Below, piece after piece: positions 1 through 6,694 of a stretch of DNA of 64,000 bases (within the stretch, counting starts at the first letter, position 1; every line of letters starts with the position of its first letter). This stretch comes from Subdoligranulum variabile (lineage in GTDB: Bacteria > Bacillota > Clostridia > Oscillospirales > Ruminococcaceae), in NCBI GenBank assembly GCA_003343905.1, contig QAKI01000011.1:35895-99894 (forward strand), written 5' to 3'. A model generated the notes under the pieces. It was not told the DNA's origin and did no database searches. It worked only from the letters and a program-made list of their open reading frames with translations. The position numbers were made by a program, and so were the translations under genes.

Positions 1-602
1 GCCACCACCGAGGCGATCTGATCCAGTTCACTCGTGGGACCGCGCAGCGTGACTTCCGCCGGAACGGCGGCGGTGCGGCTGAGCATATACCCCTCCGCCA
101 CCGAGACCGACGATGCATCCGCCGTGACCGGCAGCGTCTTTTCGCTTACTTCATCGAACACCACTTCGATGGTGCGGGGGCTTTCCACCGTACACTCGAT
201 ATTGCCCGGGAAATCGGTGGTATTGACCAGCCGCGCCTGCAGGCGCAGCGTCACGCGGCCCGGGCCGCTGACCCCCGCGTAGCTGGGGTAGACCATGATA
301 TCGGAACTTTCGATATTGCCGATGATGGTGCCGTTGCCGTCCACGCGGACATCCACGGCTTCCAGTTCCGGCTTTTCCACGATATCCAACCCCAGGGCGG
401 TGTAGGTGGAGGCGGAATAGGTATAGTTGATGGGCACATCCTTTACCGTGTAGGTGCTTTGGGGGTAGACGTAGGCCGCCACCACGGTCCAGGCGACAAT
501 GCCGAAGAAAAGGGCCAGCAGCAGCGAAAACAGCGGGTAATTCCACAGCGAACGGCGGCCTTCCGGCTGCTGCGGCGTTTTGGGATCAATCGGCTTTGGC
601 AT
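1..602 (-). CDS. cdaR: CdaR-like YbbR-domain protein (3' end outside window)
   Basis: Regulatory partner of the diadenylate cyclase CdaA; family members are membrane-anchored and carry extracytoplasmic YbbR repeats that modulate c-di-AMP synthesis. The ATG at 602 begins MPKPIDPKTPQQ, followed by one hydrophobic segment (roughly residues 24-45, LFSLLLALFFGIVAWTVV) and then beta-rich YbbR-type sequence. The reading frame runs off the left edge, so about 200 residues are visible and the C-terminal repeats are missing. It overlaps the end of cdaA by 17 bp, which implies translational coupling. The YbbR assignment rests on sequence character plus the strong cdaA neighbour. Confidence 0.85.
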   Translation of the reverse strand, partial: MPKPIDPKTPQQPEGRRSLWNYPLFSLLLALFFGIVAWTVVAAYVYPQSTYTVKDVPINYTYSASTYTALGLDIVEKPELEAVDVRVDGNGTIIGNIESSDIMVYPSYAGVSGPGRVTLRLQARLVNTTDFPGNIECTVESPRTIEVVFDEVSEKTLPVTADASSVSVAEGYMLSRTAAVPAEVTLRGPTSELDQIASVV

Positions 603-1479
603 GGGACTGCGCACCTCCTTTATGCAGCAGTTTCTTCAGCGAGGGGACCCGCGTCTCGGCCGCTTCCTCGGGCGGGACGATCTCCTCCTGCAGAAGATTG
701 AAAAGATTCTGGCGGTCCAGGCGGCGGATCAGCACGCCGTTCTTGGCCATGGAGATGATGCCGGTCTCCTCGCTGACGATGACCACGATGGCGTCGGAGT
801 TTTCGCTCATGCCCAGGCCCGCGCGGTGGCGCGTGCCCATATCCTTGCCCATTTCCAGGTTGTTGGACAGGGGCAGCACGCACCCGGCCGCCACGATCAC
901 ACCGTCGCGGATGACCACCGCGCCGTCGTGCAGCGGCGTGCCTTCATAAAAGATGGTACCCAGCATTTCGGGGATGACATCGGCGTGCATGGGCGTGCCG
1001 GTACGGATGATCTCTTCCAGGTTATTGTGGCGTTCCAGCACCATCAGCGCGCCGGTGCGCGTGTCGGAAAGCTGTTCCGCCGCGTCACAGATCGCCACCA
1101 CAGCGCTCTGCCACACACCGCGCAGCGAGGGGTCGGCGTGGCGGTTGCCGAACAGCCGACCGGCCCATACCGTCGTCTGGCCCATGCGTTCCAGCGTGCG
1201 GCGCAGTTCCGGCTGGAAGATGACCACCGCCGCCGTAAAGCCGATGGTGACCACATTGTTGAGCACCCAGGTCACCGTGCGCAGGTTGAGTACATACGCG
1301 AACCCGTAGAACAGCACGATGATCAGGATGCCGCGCACCAGTTGCCCGGCCTTGGATTTGCGGGCAAACTGGATCAACTGATAAAACGCGAAGGAAATGA
1401 TCAGAATATCCAGCGTGTCCGATACGGGGTTGAACGCACGCAGGGTACTGGCGATCGAAGAAAATATCTCATTTTGCAT
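586..1479 (-). CDS. cdaA: diadenylate cyclase CdaA
   Basis: Makes cyclic di-AMP from two ATP at the membrane; in Firmicutes this messenger controls potassium and osmolyte balance and wall homeostasis. The 297-residue protein has an N-terminal membrane region (about residues 20-95, including ILIIVLFYGFAYVL) and then the DisA_N/DAC catalytic domain with the signature DGA (LHDGAVVIRDG) and the downstream RHR triad (GTRHRAGLG). Length is normal for CdaA (about 270-300). The start at 1479 gives the usual short cytosolic N-terminus; a GGGAGG lies about 15 bases upstream, a long spacing. It sits in the classic cdaA-cdaR order, followed by the overlapping YbbR gene. Confidence 0.95.
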   Translation of the reverse strand: MQNEIFSSIASTLRAFNPVSDTLDILIISFAFYQLIQFARKSKAGQLVRGILIIVLFYGFAYVLNLRTVTWVLNNVVTIGFTAAVVIFQPELRRTLERMGQTTVWAGRLFGNRHADPSLRGVWQSAVVAICDAAEQLSDTRTGALMVLERHNNLEEIIRTGTPMHADVIPEMLGTIFYEGTPLHDGAVVIRDGVIVAAGCVLPLSNNLEMGKDMGTRHRAGLGMSENSDAIVVIVSEETGIISMAKNGVLIRRLDRQNLFNLLQEEIVPPEEAAETRVPSLKKLLHKGGAQSHAKAD

Positions 1480-1520
1480 AATAAACGGCCGGGCCTCCCT
1501 TTTCCCCCAGTGTCTTTACA

Positions 1521-2654
1521 TTATGATTCCAGCAGCGCCACCGCATGGGCCGCGATGCCCAGCCCTTCGCCGGTAAAGCCCAGGTGTTCCTCCGTGGTGG
1601 CTTTGACGCTGACCGCGTCCACCGGGATGCCGAAGGCCCCCGCGATATTTTGGCGCATCCCGTCTATATAGGGCGCCAGCTTGGGCCGCTGGCACAGGAT
1701 CGTGGCGTCGATATTGCCCACGGTATATCCGCGGTCGCGGATCAGGCCCGCCACCGCGCGCGTAAGCGCCAGCGAGTCGGCGCCGCTGTAGGCGGGGTCG
1801 GTATCAGGGAAATGCTTGCCGATGTCCCCCAACGCCGCCGCGCCCAGCACGGCGTCCATCACCGCGTGCAGCAGCACGTCAGCGTCGGAATGGCCCAGCA
1901 GCCCCTTTTCATAGGGGATCTCCATGCCGCCCAGGATCAGTTTGCGGCCTTCCACCAGACGGTGGACGTCATACCCATGCCCAATACGCATCGTTTTCTC
2001 CTTTTTCAGATCTTCCGGCGTCGTGATCTTGTAATTGCCGTAATCGCCCGCGGTCAGCGCCACCGGCATACCCGCCAGTTCAAACAGGCTGCAGTCGTCG
2101 GTCACCTGCCGCGCCTGTTCCCCGGTCACACTGGCCAGCGCCTGGCGGTATTTTTCCCGGGAAAAGCACTGCGGCGTCTGCACCGCGTACAGCAGCGCCC
2201 GGTCCGGCGTGGCCGTCACCATGCCGCCCTGCGCCACCTTGATGGTATCCTTGACCGGCACCGCCGGGGCAGCCGCCCCGGTGCGGGCCGCTGCTTCCAG
2301 CGCCGCCGTGATGACCGCCTGGCTGACGAAGGGGCGCGCCGCGTCGTGGATGGCGACCAGCGTTCCTTCCGCCGCGGCCAGCCCGTTGCGGACGCTGTCG
2401 GCCCGGGTCTCGCCCCCGTCCACAACGCAGCAGGGCTTGGGGCAGGCGGCGGCGATCCGTTCGCACTCCGGCCGGTTGGCCCCCGCCACCAGCACGAGCT
2501 GCCGGACGGCCGGGTGGGCCGCCAGGGCGGCACAGCTTGTCTCCAGCACGGTCCGGCCGTCCGGCAGGCGGTAGCTGAGTTTATCGAATCCCATACGGCG
2601 CGAAGCCCCCGCCGCCACCAGGATCGCCGTTGTATCCGGCACAGGTGTCTGCAT
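1521..2654 (-). CDS. ispDF: bifunctional IspD/IspF (MEP isoprenoid pathway)
   Basis: A fusion of 2-C-methyl-D-erythritol 4-phosphate cytidylyltransferase (IspD) and 2-C-methyl-D-erythritol 2,4-cyclodiphosphate synthase (IspF), cytosolic steps of isoprenoid precursor synthesis. IspD covers about residues 1-220, with AILVAAGASRRMG (nucleotide-binding glycine-rich loop), the HDAARPFVS motif and VQTPQ. IspF covers about 222-377, with GHGYDVHRL and GHSDADVLLHA (metal-binding Asp/His), DIGKHFPDTD and ATTEEHLGFTGEG. I chose the ATG at 2654 (MQTPVPDTT) over an upstream ATG at 2681 because a GAAGGGAAG lies about 10 bases in front of it. It lies just upstream of cdaA, separated by 41 bp. Confidence 0.93.
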   Translation of the reverse strand: MQTPVPDTTAILVAAGASRRMGFDKLSYRLPDGRTVLETSCAALAAHPAVRQLVLVAGANRPECERIAAACPKPCCVVDGGETRADSVRNGLAAAEGTLVAIHDAARPFVSQAVITAALEAAARTGAAAPAVPVKDTIKVAQGGMVTATPDRALLYAVQTPQCFSREKYRQALASVTGEQARQVTDDCSLFELAGMPVALTAGDYGNYKITTPEDLKKEKTMRIGHGYDVHRLVEGRKLILGGMEIPYEKGLLGHSDADVLLHAVMDAVLGAAALGDIGKHFPDTDPAYSGADSLALTRAVAGLIRDRGYTVGNIDATILCQRPKLAPYIDGMRQNIAGAFGIPVDAVSVKATTEEHLGFTGEGLGIAAHAVALLES

Positions 2655-2809
2655 CACGGCACACACTTCCCTTCTATACATATAAAACCATTATACAAGG
2701 TCGGCGCAAAAAAATCCACTAAAATCTCGTGGATTTTTTGTGCAGGAAGAAAAACGCCGCCGGGTCCGGGCGGTGGCTGCGGAAAAAGCGCGCCATGCCG
2801 AAAAAGCGC

Positions 2810-2839
2810 AAAAAAAGCCCGCACCGAACCGTGCGGGCT
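2810..2839 (-). terminator. intrinsic terminator, minus strand
   Basis: A GC-rich hairpin (AGCCCGCAC...GTGCGGGCT) is followed on the minus strand by a run of T. It lies between ispDF and the IS200/IS605 element and probably ended leftward transcription before or independently of the insertion. The rest of 2682-2905 shows no gene. Confidence 0.7.
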
Positions 2840-2921
2840 GCAAGGGCTGCGCATCGTCCCGAACGGGATCAGGGCGTGCCGCATTCTTATATTCACGTAT
2901 ATCCACCCGCACAAGTCAGAA

Positions 2922-2940
2922 CCCCCGGCAAAGCCGGGGG
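2922..2940. repeat. left subterminal hairpin of the IS200/IS605 element
   Basis: Near-perfect hairpin with CCCCCGG/CCGGGGG arms. Its sequence closely matches the hairpin at the other end (3626-3642), as expected for transposase recognition structures in this family. Confidence 0.75.
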
Positions 2941-2976
2941 CTTGGGTTAGCCCTAGAAGGGCATAATACGGACAAC

Positions 2977-3043
2977 GCCCCTCAAGGGGCCACGAATGGG
3001 TCGGCCAACTGCATTGCTGACTCATGGCGGCCCCTTAAGGGGC
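2977..3043. repeat. two short palindromes downstream of tnpA
   Basis: GCCCCTCAAGGGGC (2977-2990) and GCCCCTTAAGGGGC (3030-3043) are near-identical 14-bp palindromes inside the element, between the left end and the transposase stop codon. They may act as transcription or RNA-processing structures; the second is followed by TTTTT only on the plus strand, so it could block read-in from outside. The sequence 2999-3013 between them is the partner of a 15-bp inverted repeat at 3549-3563. Confidence 0.6.
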
Positions 3044-3048
3044 TGTTT

Positions 3049-3522
3049 TTATGCCTTGGTATTCTTGCTACCCGTAAACGGGTCTACGAACTCCTTCATG
3101 CTCATTTGGTCTGCTATTTGATCTTCTGCCAACTGCTGCTTGATGTACTCTTGTATCTGCTTTTTATTTCTTCCGACCGTGTCTACATAGTATCCTCGTG
3201 CCCAAAAATGTCTATCCCCATACTTGTACTTCAAATTTGCATGCCGGTCAAATATCATTAAGCTGCTTTTCCCTTTGAGATATCCCATGATCTGTGATAC
3301 ACTATATTTGGGTGGAATACTGACCAGCATATGAATGTGATCCGGGCACGCTTCTGCTTGTATGATCTCTACTCCCTTTTGCTCACACAATTTTCTGAGG
3401 ATCTGTCCTATATCTTTTTTGATTTTCCCATATACCACCATTCTGCGGTACTTAGGGGCAAACACTATATGATATTGGCATCTCCATGTTGTGTGTTGTA
3501 AACTTGCTATGTCTTTTTCCAT
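3049..3522 (-). CDS. tnpA: IS200/IS605 Y1 transposase TnpA
   Basis: A single-strand DNA transposase of the HUH/Y1 superfamily, 157 residues. Visible motifs are HIVFAPKYRR near the N-terminus, the HUH motif in CPDHIHMLV (about residues 60-70) and the catalytic tyrosine region with YYVDTVG and the Q-rich helix IQEYIKQQ. The ATG at 3522 is preferred over an upstream in-frame ATG at 3567 because AGGAGG lies 9 bases in front of it. That AGGAGG is buried in a 12-bp inverted repeat (3531-3586), which would repress translation. The protein is full length and looks intact. Confidence 0.95.
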   Translation of the reverse strand: MEKDIASLQHTTWRCQYHIVFAPKYRRMVVYGKIKKDIGQILRKLCEQKGVEIIQAEACPDHIHMLVSIPPKYSVSQIMGYLKGKSSLMIFDRHANLKYKYGDRHFWARGYYVDTVGRNKKQIQEYIKQQLAEDQIADQMSMKEFVDPFTGSKNTKA

Positions 3523-3530
3523 CTTTTGGA

Positions 3531-3586
3531 ACCTCCTGGTATTTTTATTGCAGTTGGCCGACCGCAATTCTATTATACCAGGAGGT
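3531..3586 (-). promoter_or_regulatory. leader hairpin sequestering the tnpA ribosome binding site
   Basis: On the minus-strand transcript, ACCTCCTGGTAT (3586-3575) and ATACCAGGAGGT (3542-3531) form a perfect 12-bp stem, with the AGGAGG of tnpA inside the downstream arm. The loop (3543-3574) contains TGCAGTTGGCCGACC in plus orientation, which is exactly complementary to 2999-3013 past the stop codon. IS200 elements are known to limit transposase translation by such a hairpin; its action here is inferred. Confidence 0.75.
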
Positions 3587-3625
3587 TTTTTCTCTAGGTT
3601 TTTTCACTATATAATTTTTTACACT

Positions 3626-3642
3626 CCCCGGCAGAGCCGGGG
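3626..3642. repeat. right subterminal hairpin of the IS200/IS605 element
   Basis: CCCCGG-cagag-CCGGGG type hairpin, the counterpart of 2922-2940. It lies about 100 bp upstream of the transposase start and marks the 5' end of the element. Confidence 0.7.
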
Positions 3643-3671
3643 GTTGTCTTTGCGCTAAAGCTAACAAAACA

Positions 3672-3711
3672 GGCCCGCGGCAGCGTTCCGGCGCGCTGCC
3701 GCGGGTCTTTT
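3672..3711 (-). terminator. spo0A terminator (possibly bidirectional)
   Basis: A long hairpin with arms CCCGCGGCAGC/GCTGCCGCGGG. On the minus strand it is followed by CTGTTTTG, and on the plus strand by TCTTTTATA. It lies about 100 bp after the spo0A stop codon. Confidence 0.75.
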
Positions 3712-3810
3712 ATATAGCATATAGCGGGCCATGCCGGCGCCGTGCGGGCGTATCCCCCAAGGCTGCCCCGCGCAGTCCCTCTTTTGCATCCGGCGGGCCG
3801 GGGCGTTCCA

Positions 3811-4569
3811 TCAGGCGCGGCGCTTTTTGTCCAAGCGGATCTTATCCGCGATCATAGCGATAAATTCGCTGTTGGTGGGCTTGCCGCGCAGGTTATGGAT
3901 GGTATAGCCGAAGTAGCTGTTGAGGGTGTCCACGTCGCCGCGGTCCCACGCCACCTCGATAGCATGGCGGATGGCGCGTTCCACACGGCTGGCTGTGGTG
4001 CCGTTGCGCTTGGCGATCTCCGGGTAGAGGCGCTTGGTGACGGCGTTGATGTAACCATGATCCTCCGTCGTCAGCAGGATGGCGTCGCGCAGGAACTGGT
4101 AGCCCTTGATGTGGGCCGGGACGCCGATCTGGTGCAGGATCTCGGTGACGGTCATCTCGTCGGAATCCTGCGAACCGCCCCGCGGGCGGCCGCTGCTGCC
4201 CGCGGCCTTGAACACGCGGTTGACCAGCACGCTCTCGTCGAAGGGCTTGACGAAGAAGAACGAGAACCCGTTATCCAGCAGTTCCTGCTCCATCTCCTCG
4301 CTTTGGAAAGCGCCGGTCACAAAAAACGTCGTCCGTGTGCCGCTGGTGTTCTGCGCCTCATAACGCTGTTTGACCGTGATCGCATCCAGGTCCGGCATGA
4401 ACGCATCCAGCAGCGCCGCCTGCGGGTGTACATTCAGCAGCGTTTCCAGCGCCTTGCTGCCGTTTTTCTCGCACACCGTCACCGCAACCCCTTTTTCCTC
4501 CAGCGCCTGTCGGCACGAGGCGGAGACCTGTGCGCCCGTATCGGTCATCACGAACTTGATTTTTTCCAT
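3811..4569 (-). CDS. spo0A: sporulation master regulator Spo0A
   Basis: A response regulator that, once phosphorylated, controls entry into sporulation and stationary-phase genes. The protein has an N-terminal receiver (about residues 1-120) with the phospho-acceptor Asp in LLDAFMPDLD, Thr in FVTGAF and Lys in FFVKPFD. A linker follows, then the Spo0A C-terminal DNA-binding domain (about 140-252) with HIKGYQFLRDAI, TASRVERAIRHAIEVAW and GKPTNSEFIAMIADKIR. The usual acidic pair near residue 10 reads T-D rather than D-D. The ATG at 4569 is chosen because GGAGG lies 8 bases upstream; an ATG at 4575 is too close to it. It lies downstream of spoIVB, the conserved order. Confidence 0.95.
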   Translation of the reverse strand: MEKIKFVMTDTGAQVSASCRQALEEKGVAVTVCEKNGSKALETLLNVHPQAALLDAFMPDLDAITVKQRYEAQNTSGTRTTFFVTGAFQSEEMEQELLDNGFSFFFVKPFDESVLVNRVFKAAGSSGRPRGGSQDSDEMTVTEILHQIGVPAHIKGYQFLRDAILLTTEDHGYINAVTKRLYPEIAKRNGTTASRVERAIRHAIEVAWDRGDVDTLNSYFGYTIHNLRGKPTNSEFIAMIADKIRLDKKRRA

Positions 4570-4853
4570 CGTCATATCCTCCAGACATATCTCTGTCCCA
4601 GGGCATTCCGGTCGTGCCCAGGCCGTTGTGCCAGGGCGCCCCGCCGCGCCGGGTTTCGTTTACGATGGAAATTTTACCATATTTTTCCAGTTCTCGCAAG
4701 AGGGAATTTCCAATTTTTTCCGTTTTCACCGCAAGTTTCGTTCGACGGTTTTTCCTGTTTTACGAAGTTTTTTCCCCGGTTTTCGCGTTTTCCCGCCCCT
4801 GATCCGGCGGAAAAATTGGAAATTTTGGCAGTTTTTGTATTACCAGTTTTCTT
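4570..4853. other. AT-rich intergenic region between spoIVB and spo0A
   Basis: About 280 bp, clearly richer in A and T than its neighbours and without a gene. It must hold the spo0A promoter. I could not assign -35/-10 boxes with confidence. A TTCGACG near 4740 resembles one arm of a Spo0A box but is too short to claim. Confidence 0.5.
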
Positions 4854-6062
4854 TCATGCGATGCCGTCGGCTTTTTGCAGCATGGTGGAAGCGAAGATGC
4901 CGTACCCTCGCGCCGGGTCGTTGACCAGCACATGGGTGACTGCGCCCACCAGCCGCCCGTTCTGCACGATGGGCGAACCGCTCATGCCCTGGATGATGCC
5001 GCCGGTGGCTTCCAGCAGTTCCGGGTCGGTCACCCGGATCAGCAGGTTGCGGTTGGGGTCGCTGCTGGTCATATTGACCTGTTCGATGCGCACCGTGTAA
5101 CGCTTGGGCTCGCTGCCCAGCACCGTAGTCCAGATCTCGGCGTCCCCCAGGGCGATCTCCTGCGGTTGCAGCACGGGGCAGCTTTGCCCGGCCGGCGCGC
5201 CCGTGTAGCGGCCGTAGACCCCCGTGGTATCGTTGGCCAGCACGGTGCCCGCCGCATCGGCCGAAAACTCCCCGCGCAGCGCGCCGGGGCTGCCCGCGGC
5301 GCTTTTGGTGCAGCTGGTGACCGTCACGGGGACGATCTCGCCCGAAAGCAGCGTAATGTCCGCGCCGGTGTCCACGTCGCTGATGGCGTGCCCCAGCCCG
5401 GCAAAGGTGCCGTTGGCCGGGTCCAGAAAGGTCATGGTGCCGATGCCGGCGCTGGAATCCCGCACCCACACCCCGGCGCGGTAGGCCCCGGTGTTCACAT
5501 CCCGCACGGGGGTCAGCGTGGTGGTGTACTGGGTGCCGCCGCGCCGGTAGACGATGGAAAGGGGCGCGCCGCCCGCGGCCGTGACGGCCTGGTTCAGTTC
5601 GTCATTGCTGCGCACCGGCCGCCCCCCTGCCGATACGATCAGGTCGCCCAGTTTGAGGCCCGCTTCCTTGGCGGGGTTCTCGGTCCCCAAACTGGTATAT
5701 TGGTCCGAGAACGCCACCACCAGCACCCCATCCGAGAACATCTTGACCCCGAACGGCGTGCCGCACACCTGGACGCTGCGGGCTTCCACCTCCACCGCGC
5801 GCACCGTCTTGATGGGGATAGTGCCAAACAGCGCCAGCGTCACGTTGCGGCTGGTATCCTGCCGGGCGCTGTCCGCCGCGGCCACGTTTTCCCCTTTTTC
5901 CTGCGCCGTGACCCAGGGCATCGACGCGATCTGTAACGCGCCGCCCGTTGTGTACAAAGTATCGGGCAGCGCGGCGGCCAGCCCCCACCACACGCCGCCC
6001 GCCAGCAGGGCCAGGCAGAGCGTCAGCGCCAACAGACGGCGCAAGATCCGATAGGCAGACAT
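4854..6062 (-). CDS. spoIVB: SpoIVB serine peptidase (S55)
   Basis: In spore formers SpoIVB is secreted from the forespore and triggers sigma-K processing. The 402-residue protein has an N-terminal membrane anchor (about residues 8-30), a PDZ domain (about 115-190, with NPAKEAGLKLGDLIVSAGG) and the S55 peptidase domain. The latter shows the GLGHAISD motif (catalytic His) and GMSGSPIVQNGRLVGAVTH (catalytic Ser). The ATG at 6062 follows a GGGAGGGG site. It precedes spo0A on the same strand, the arrangement common in Clostridia. Presence of this gene does not prove that the organism sporulates. Confidence 0.93.
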   Translation of the reverse strand: MSAYRILRRLLALTLCLALLAGGVWWGLAAALPDTLYTTGGALQIASMPWVTAQEKGENVAAADSARQDTSRNVTLALFGTIPIKTVRAVEVEARSVQVCGTPFGVKMFSDGVLVVAFSDQYTSLGTENPAKEAGLKLGDLIVSAGGRPVRSNDELNQAVTAAGGAPLSIVYRRGGTQYTTTLTPVRDVNTGAYRAGVWVRDSSAGIGTMTFLDPANGTFAGLGHAISDVDTGADITLLSGEIVPVTVTSCTKSAAGSPGALRGEFSADAAGTVLANDTTGVYGRYTGAPAGQSCPVLQPQEIALGDAEIWTTVLGSEPKRYTVRIEQVNMTSSDPNRNLLIRVTDPELLEATGGIIQGMSGSPIVQNGRLVGAVTHVLVNDPARGYGIFASTMLQKADGIA

Positions 6063-6154
6063 AAAAAACCCCTCCCGCGTCAGTATGCGCAGGGAGGGGG
6101 CCGTTTATTATAATAAGAAAAAGCGGGCGCTGTATATTATATAATGTAGGGAAA

Positions 6155-6186
6155 GAAAAATCCCGAAGGCATAAACCTTCGGGATC
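6155..6186 (-). terminator. terminator of tRNA-Leu copy 1
   Basis: Hairpin ATCCCGAAGG...CCTTCGGGAT followed on the minus strand by TTTTTC, immediately after the tRNA 3' end. Confidence 0.85.
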
Positions 6187-6273
6187 TGGTGCGGATGAAG
6201 GGATTTGAACCCACACTCTTTTAAGGGAACTAGAACCTGAATCTAGCGCGTCTGCCAGTTCCGCCACATCCGC
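6187..6273 (-). tRNA. tRNA-Leu (anticodon CAG), copy 1
   Basis: Class II tRNA with acceptor stem GCGGATG/CATCCGC, discriminator A and encoded CCA. The anticodon stem-loop is CTAGA-TTCAGGT-TCTAG, giving anticodon CAG. There is a long variable arm and a T-arm with GGTTCAAATCC. It is 87 nt including CCA. It has its own consensus promoter and terminator. The gene body appears identical to copy 2. Confidence 0.95.
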
Positions 6274-6313
6274 ATATTCTGTTTGTGCGCCCGTGAGCCG
6301 AGCGACGTGTATT

Positions 6314-6342
6314 ATTATAGCCAGCCTTTCCCCAAATGTCAA
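6314..6342 (-). promoter_or_regulatory. sigma-A promoter of tRNA-Leu copy 1
   Basis: TTGACA and TATAAT, both perfect consensus, separated by 17 bp and read on the minus strand about 40 bp upstream of the tRNA. Confidence 0.9.
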
Positions 6343-6370
6343 GCACTTTTCCAACACTTTTTTGAAAAAA

Positions 6371-6403
6371 GAAAAAATCCCGAAAGCGTAAGCCTTCGGG
6401 ATT
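6371..6403 (-). terminator. terminator of tRNA-Leu copy 2
   Basis: Hairpin AATCCCGAAGG...CTTTCGGGATT followed by TTTTTTC on the minus strand. It is a slightly diverged copy of the terminator at 6155-6186, with a different loop. Confidence 0.85.
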
Positions 6404-6490
6404 TGGTGCGGATGAAGGGATTTGAACCCACACTCTTTTAAGGGAACTAGAACCTGAATCTAGCGCGTCTGCCAGTTCCGCCACATCCGC
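6404..6490 (-). tRNA. tRNA-Leu (anticodon CAG), copy 2
   Basis: The same 87-nt sequence as copy 1, offset by 217 bp: acceptor GCGGATG, anticodon loop TTCAGGT (CAG), encoded CCA. It lies upstream of copy 1 on the minus strand with its own promoter and terminator, so the copies are separate transcription units. Confidence 0.95.
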
Positions 6491-6529
6491 ATATTCTGTT
6501 GTGTGCCCGTGAGCCGGGCGACGCATATT

Positions 6530-6558
6530 ATTATAGCCACCCTTCCCCCAAATGTCAA
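6530..6558 (-). promoter_or_regulatory. sigma-A promoter of tRNA-Leu copy 2
   Basis: TTGACA-17 bp-TATAAT on the minus strand. It is nearly identical to the promoter of copy 1, including much of the spacer. Confidence 0.9.
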
Positions 6559-6637
6559 GCATTTTTTTGAAAAAAGTGGCAAAATCTTTTTATCCGCCAC
6601 CGTATGCCCGCTTTATCGTGTTTTTTGCCCGCGCTCC

Positions 6638-6665
6638 TTGCTTTTGCCCCGCGATTTGGTATAAT
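6638..6665 (+). promoter_or_regulatory. promoter of the DUF975 gene (extended -10)
   Basis: TGG-TATAAT gives an extended -10 element; the -35 (TTGCTT, 16-bp spacer) is weak. It lies about 30 bp upstream of the start codon. Confidence 0.6.
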
Positions 6666-6694
6666 AGGAAGCAAAAGATGGAGGTTATAGAATT

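Larger units (their letters stand above)
2905..3660 (-). mobile_element. IS200/IS605-family insertion sequence (single tnpA)
   Basis: A compact element of about 0.75 kb with one Y1 transposase and no terminal inverted repeats of the DDE type. Instead each end carries a short hairpin: CCCCCGG-caaag-CCGGGGG at 2922-2940 and CCCCGG-caga-GCCGGGG at 3626-3642. IS200/IS605 enzymes recognise such subterminal hairpins as single strands. Exact boundaries cannot be fixed by eye because these elements make no target duplication; the limits given are approximate. It sits between ispDF and spo0A, flanked by two intrinsic terminators, so it probably disrupts nothing. Confidence 0.85.
6155..6592 (-). repeat. 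tandem duplication of a whole tRNA transcription unit (217-bp period)
   Basis: Promoter, short leader, tRNA and terminator are repeated head to tail with a period of 217 bp. The tRNA bodies match, while leaders and terminator loops differ by a few bases, so the duplication is recent but not brand new. Confidence 0.85.

Noticed and set aside
580..2966. Long plus-strand open frames opposite cdaA and ispDF
   Set aside because: They are antisense to clearly recognisable enzymes, have no ribosome binding site and show the low-complexity Arg/His/Gln-rich composition of GC-rich shadow frames.
4733..4745. TTCGACG as a possible Spo0A box before spo0A
   Set aside because: Only one 7-mer with a mismatch and no matching sigma-H or sigma-A promoter that I could place; expected by chance.
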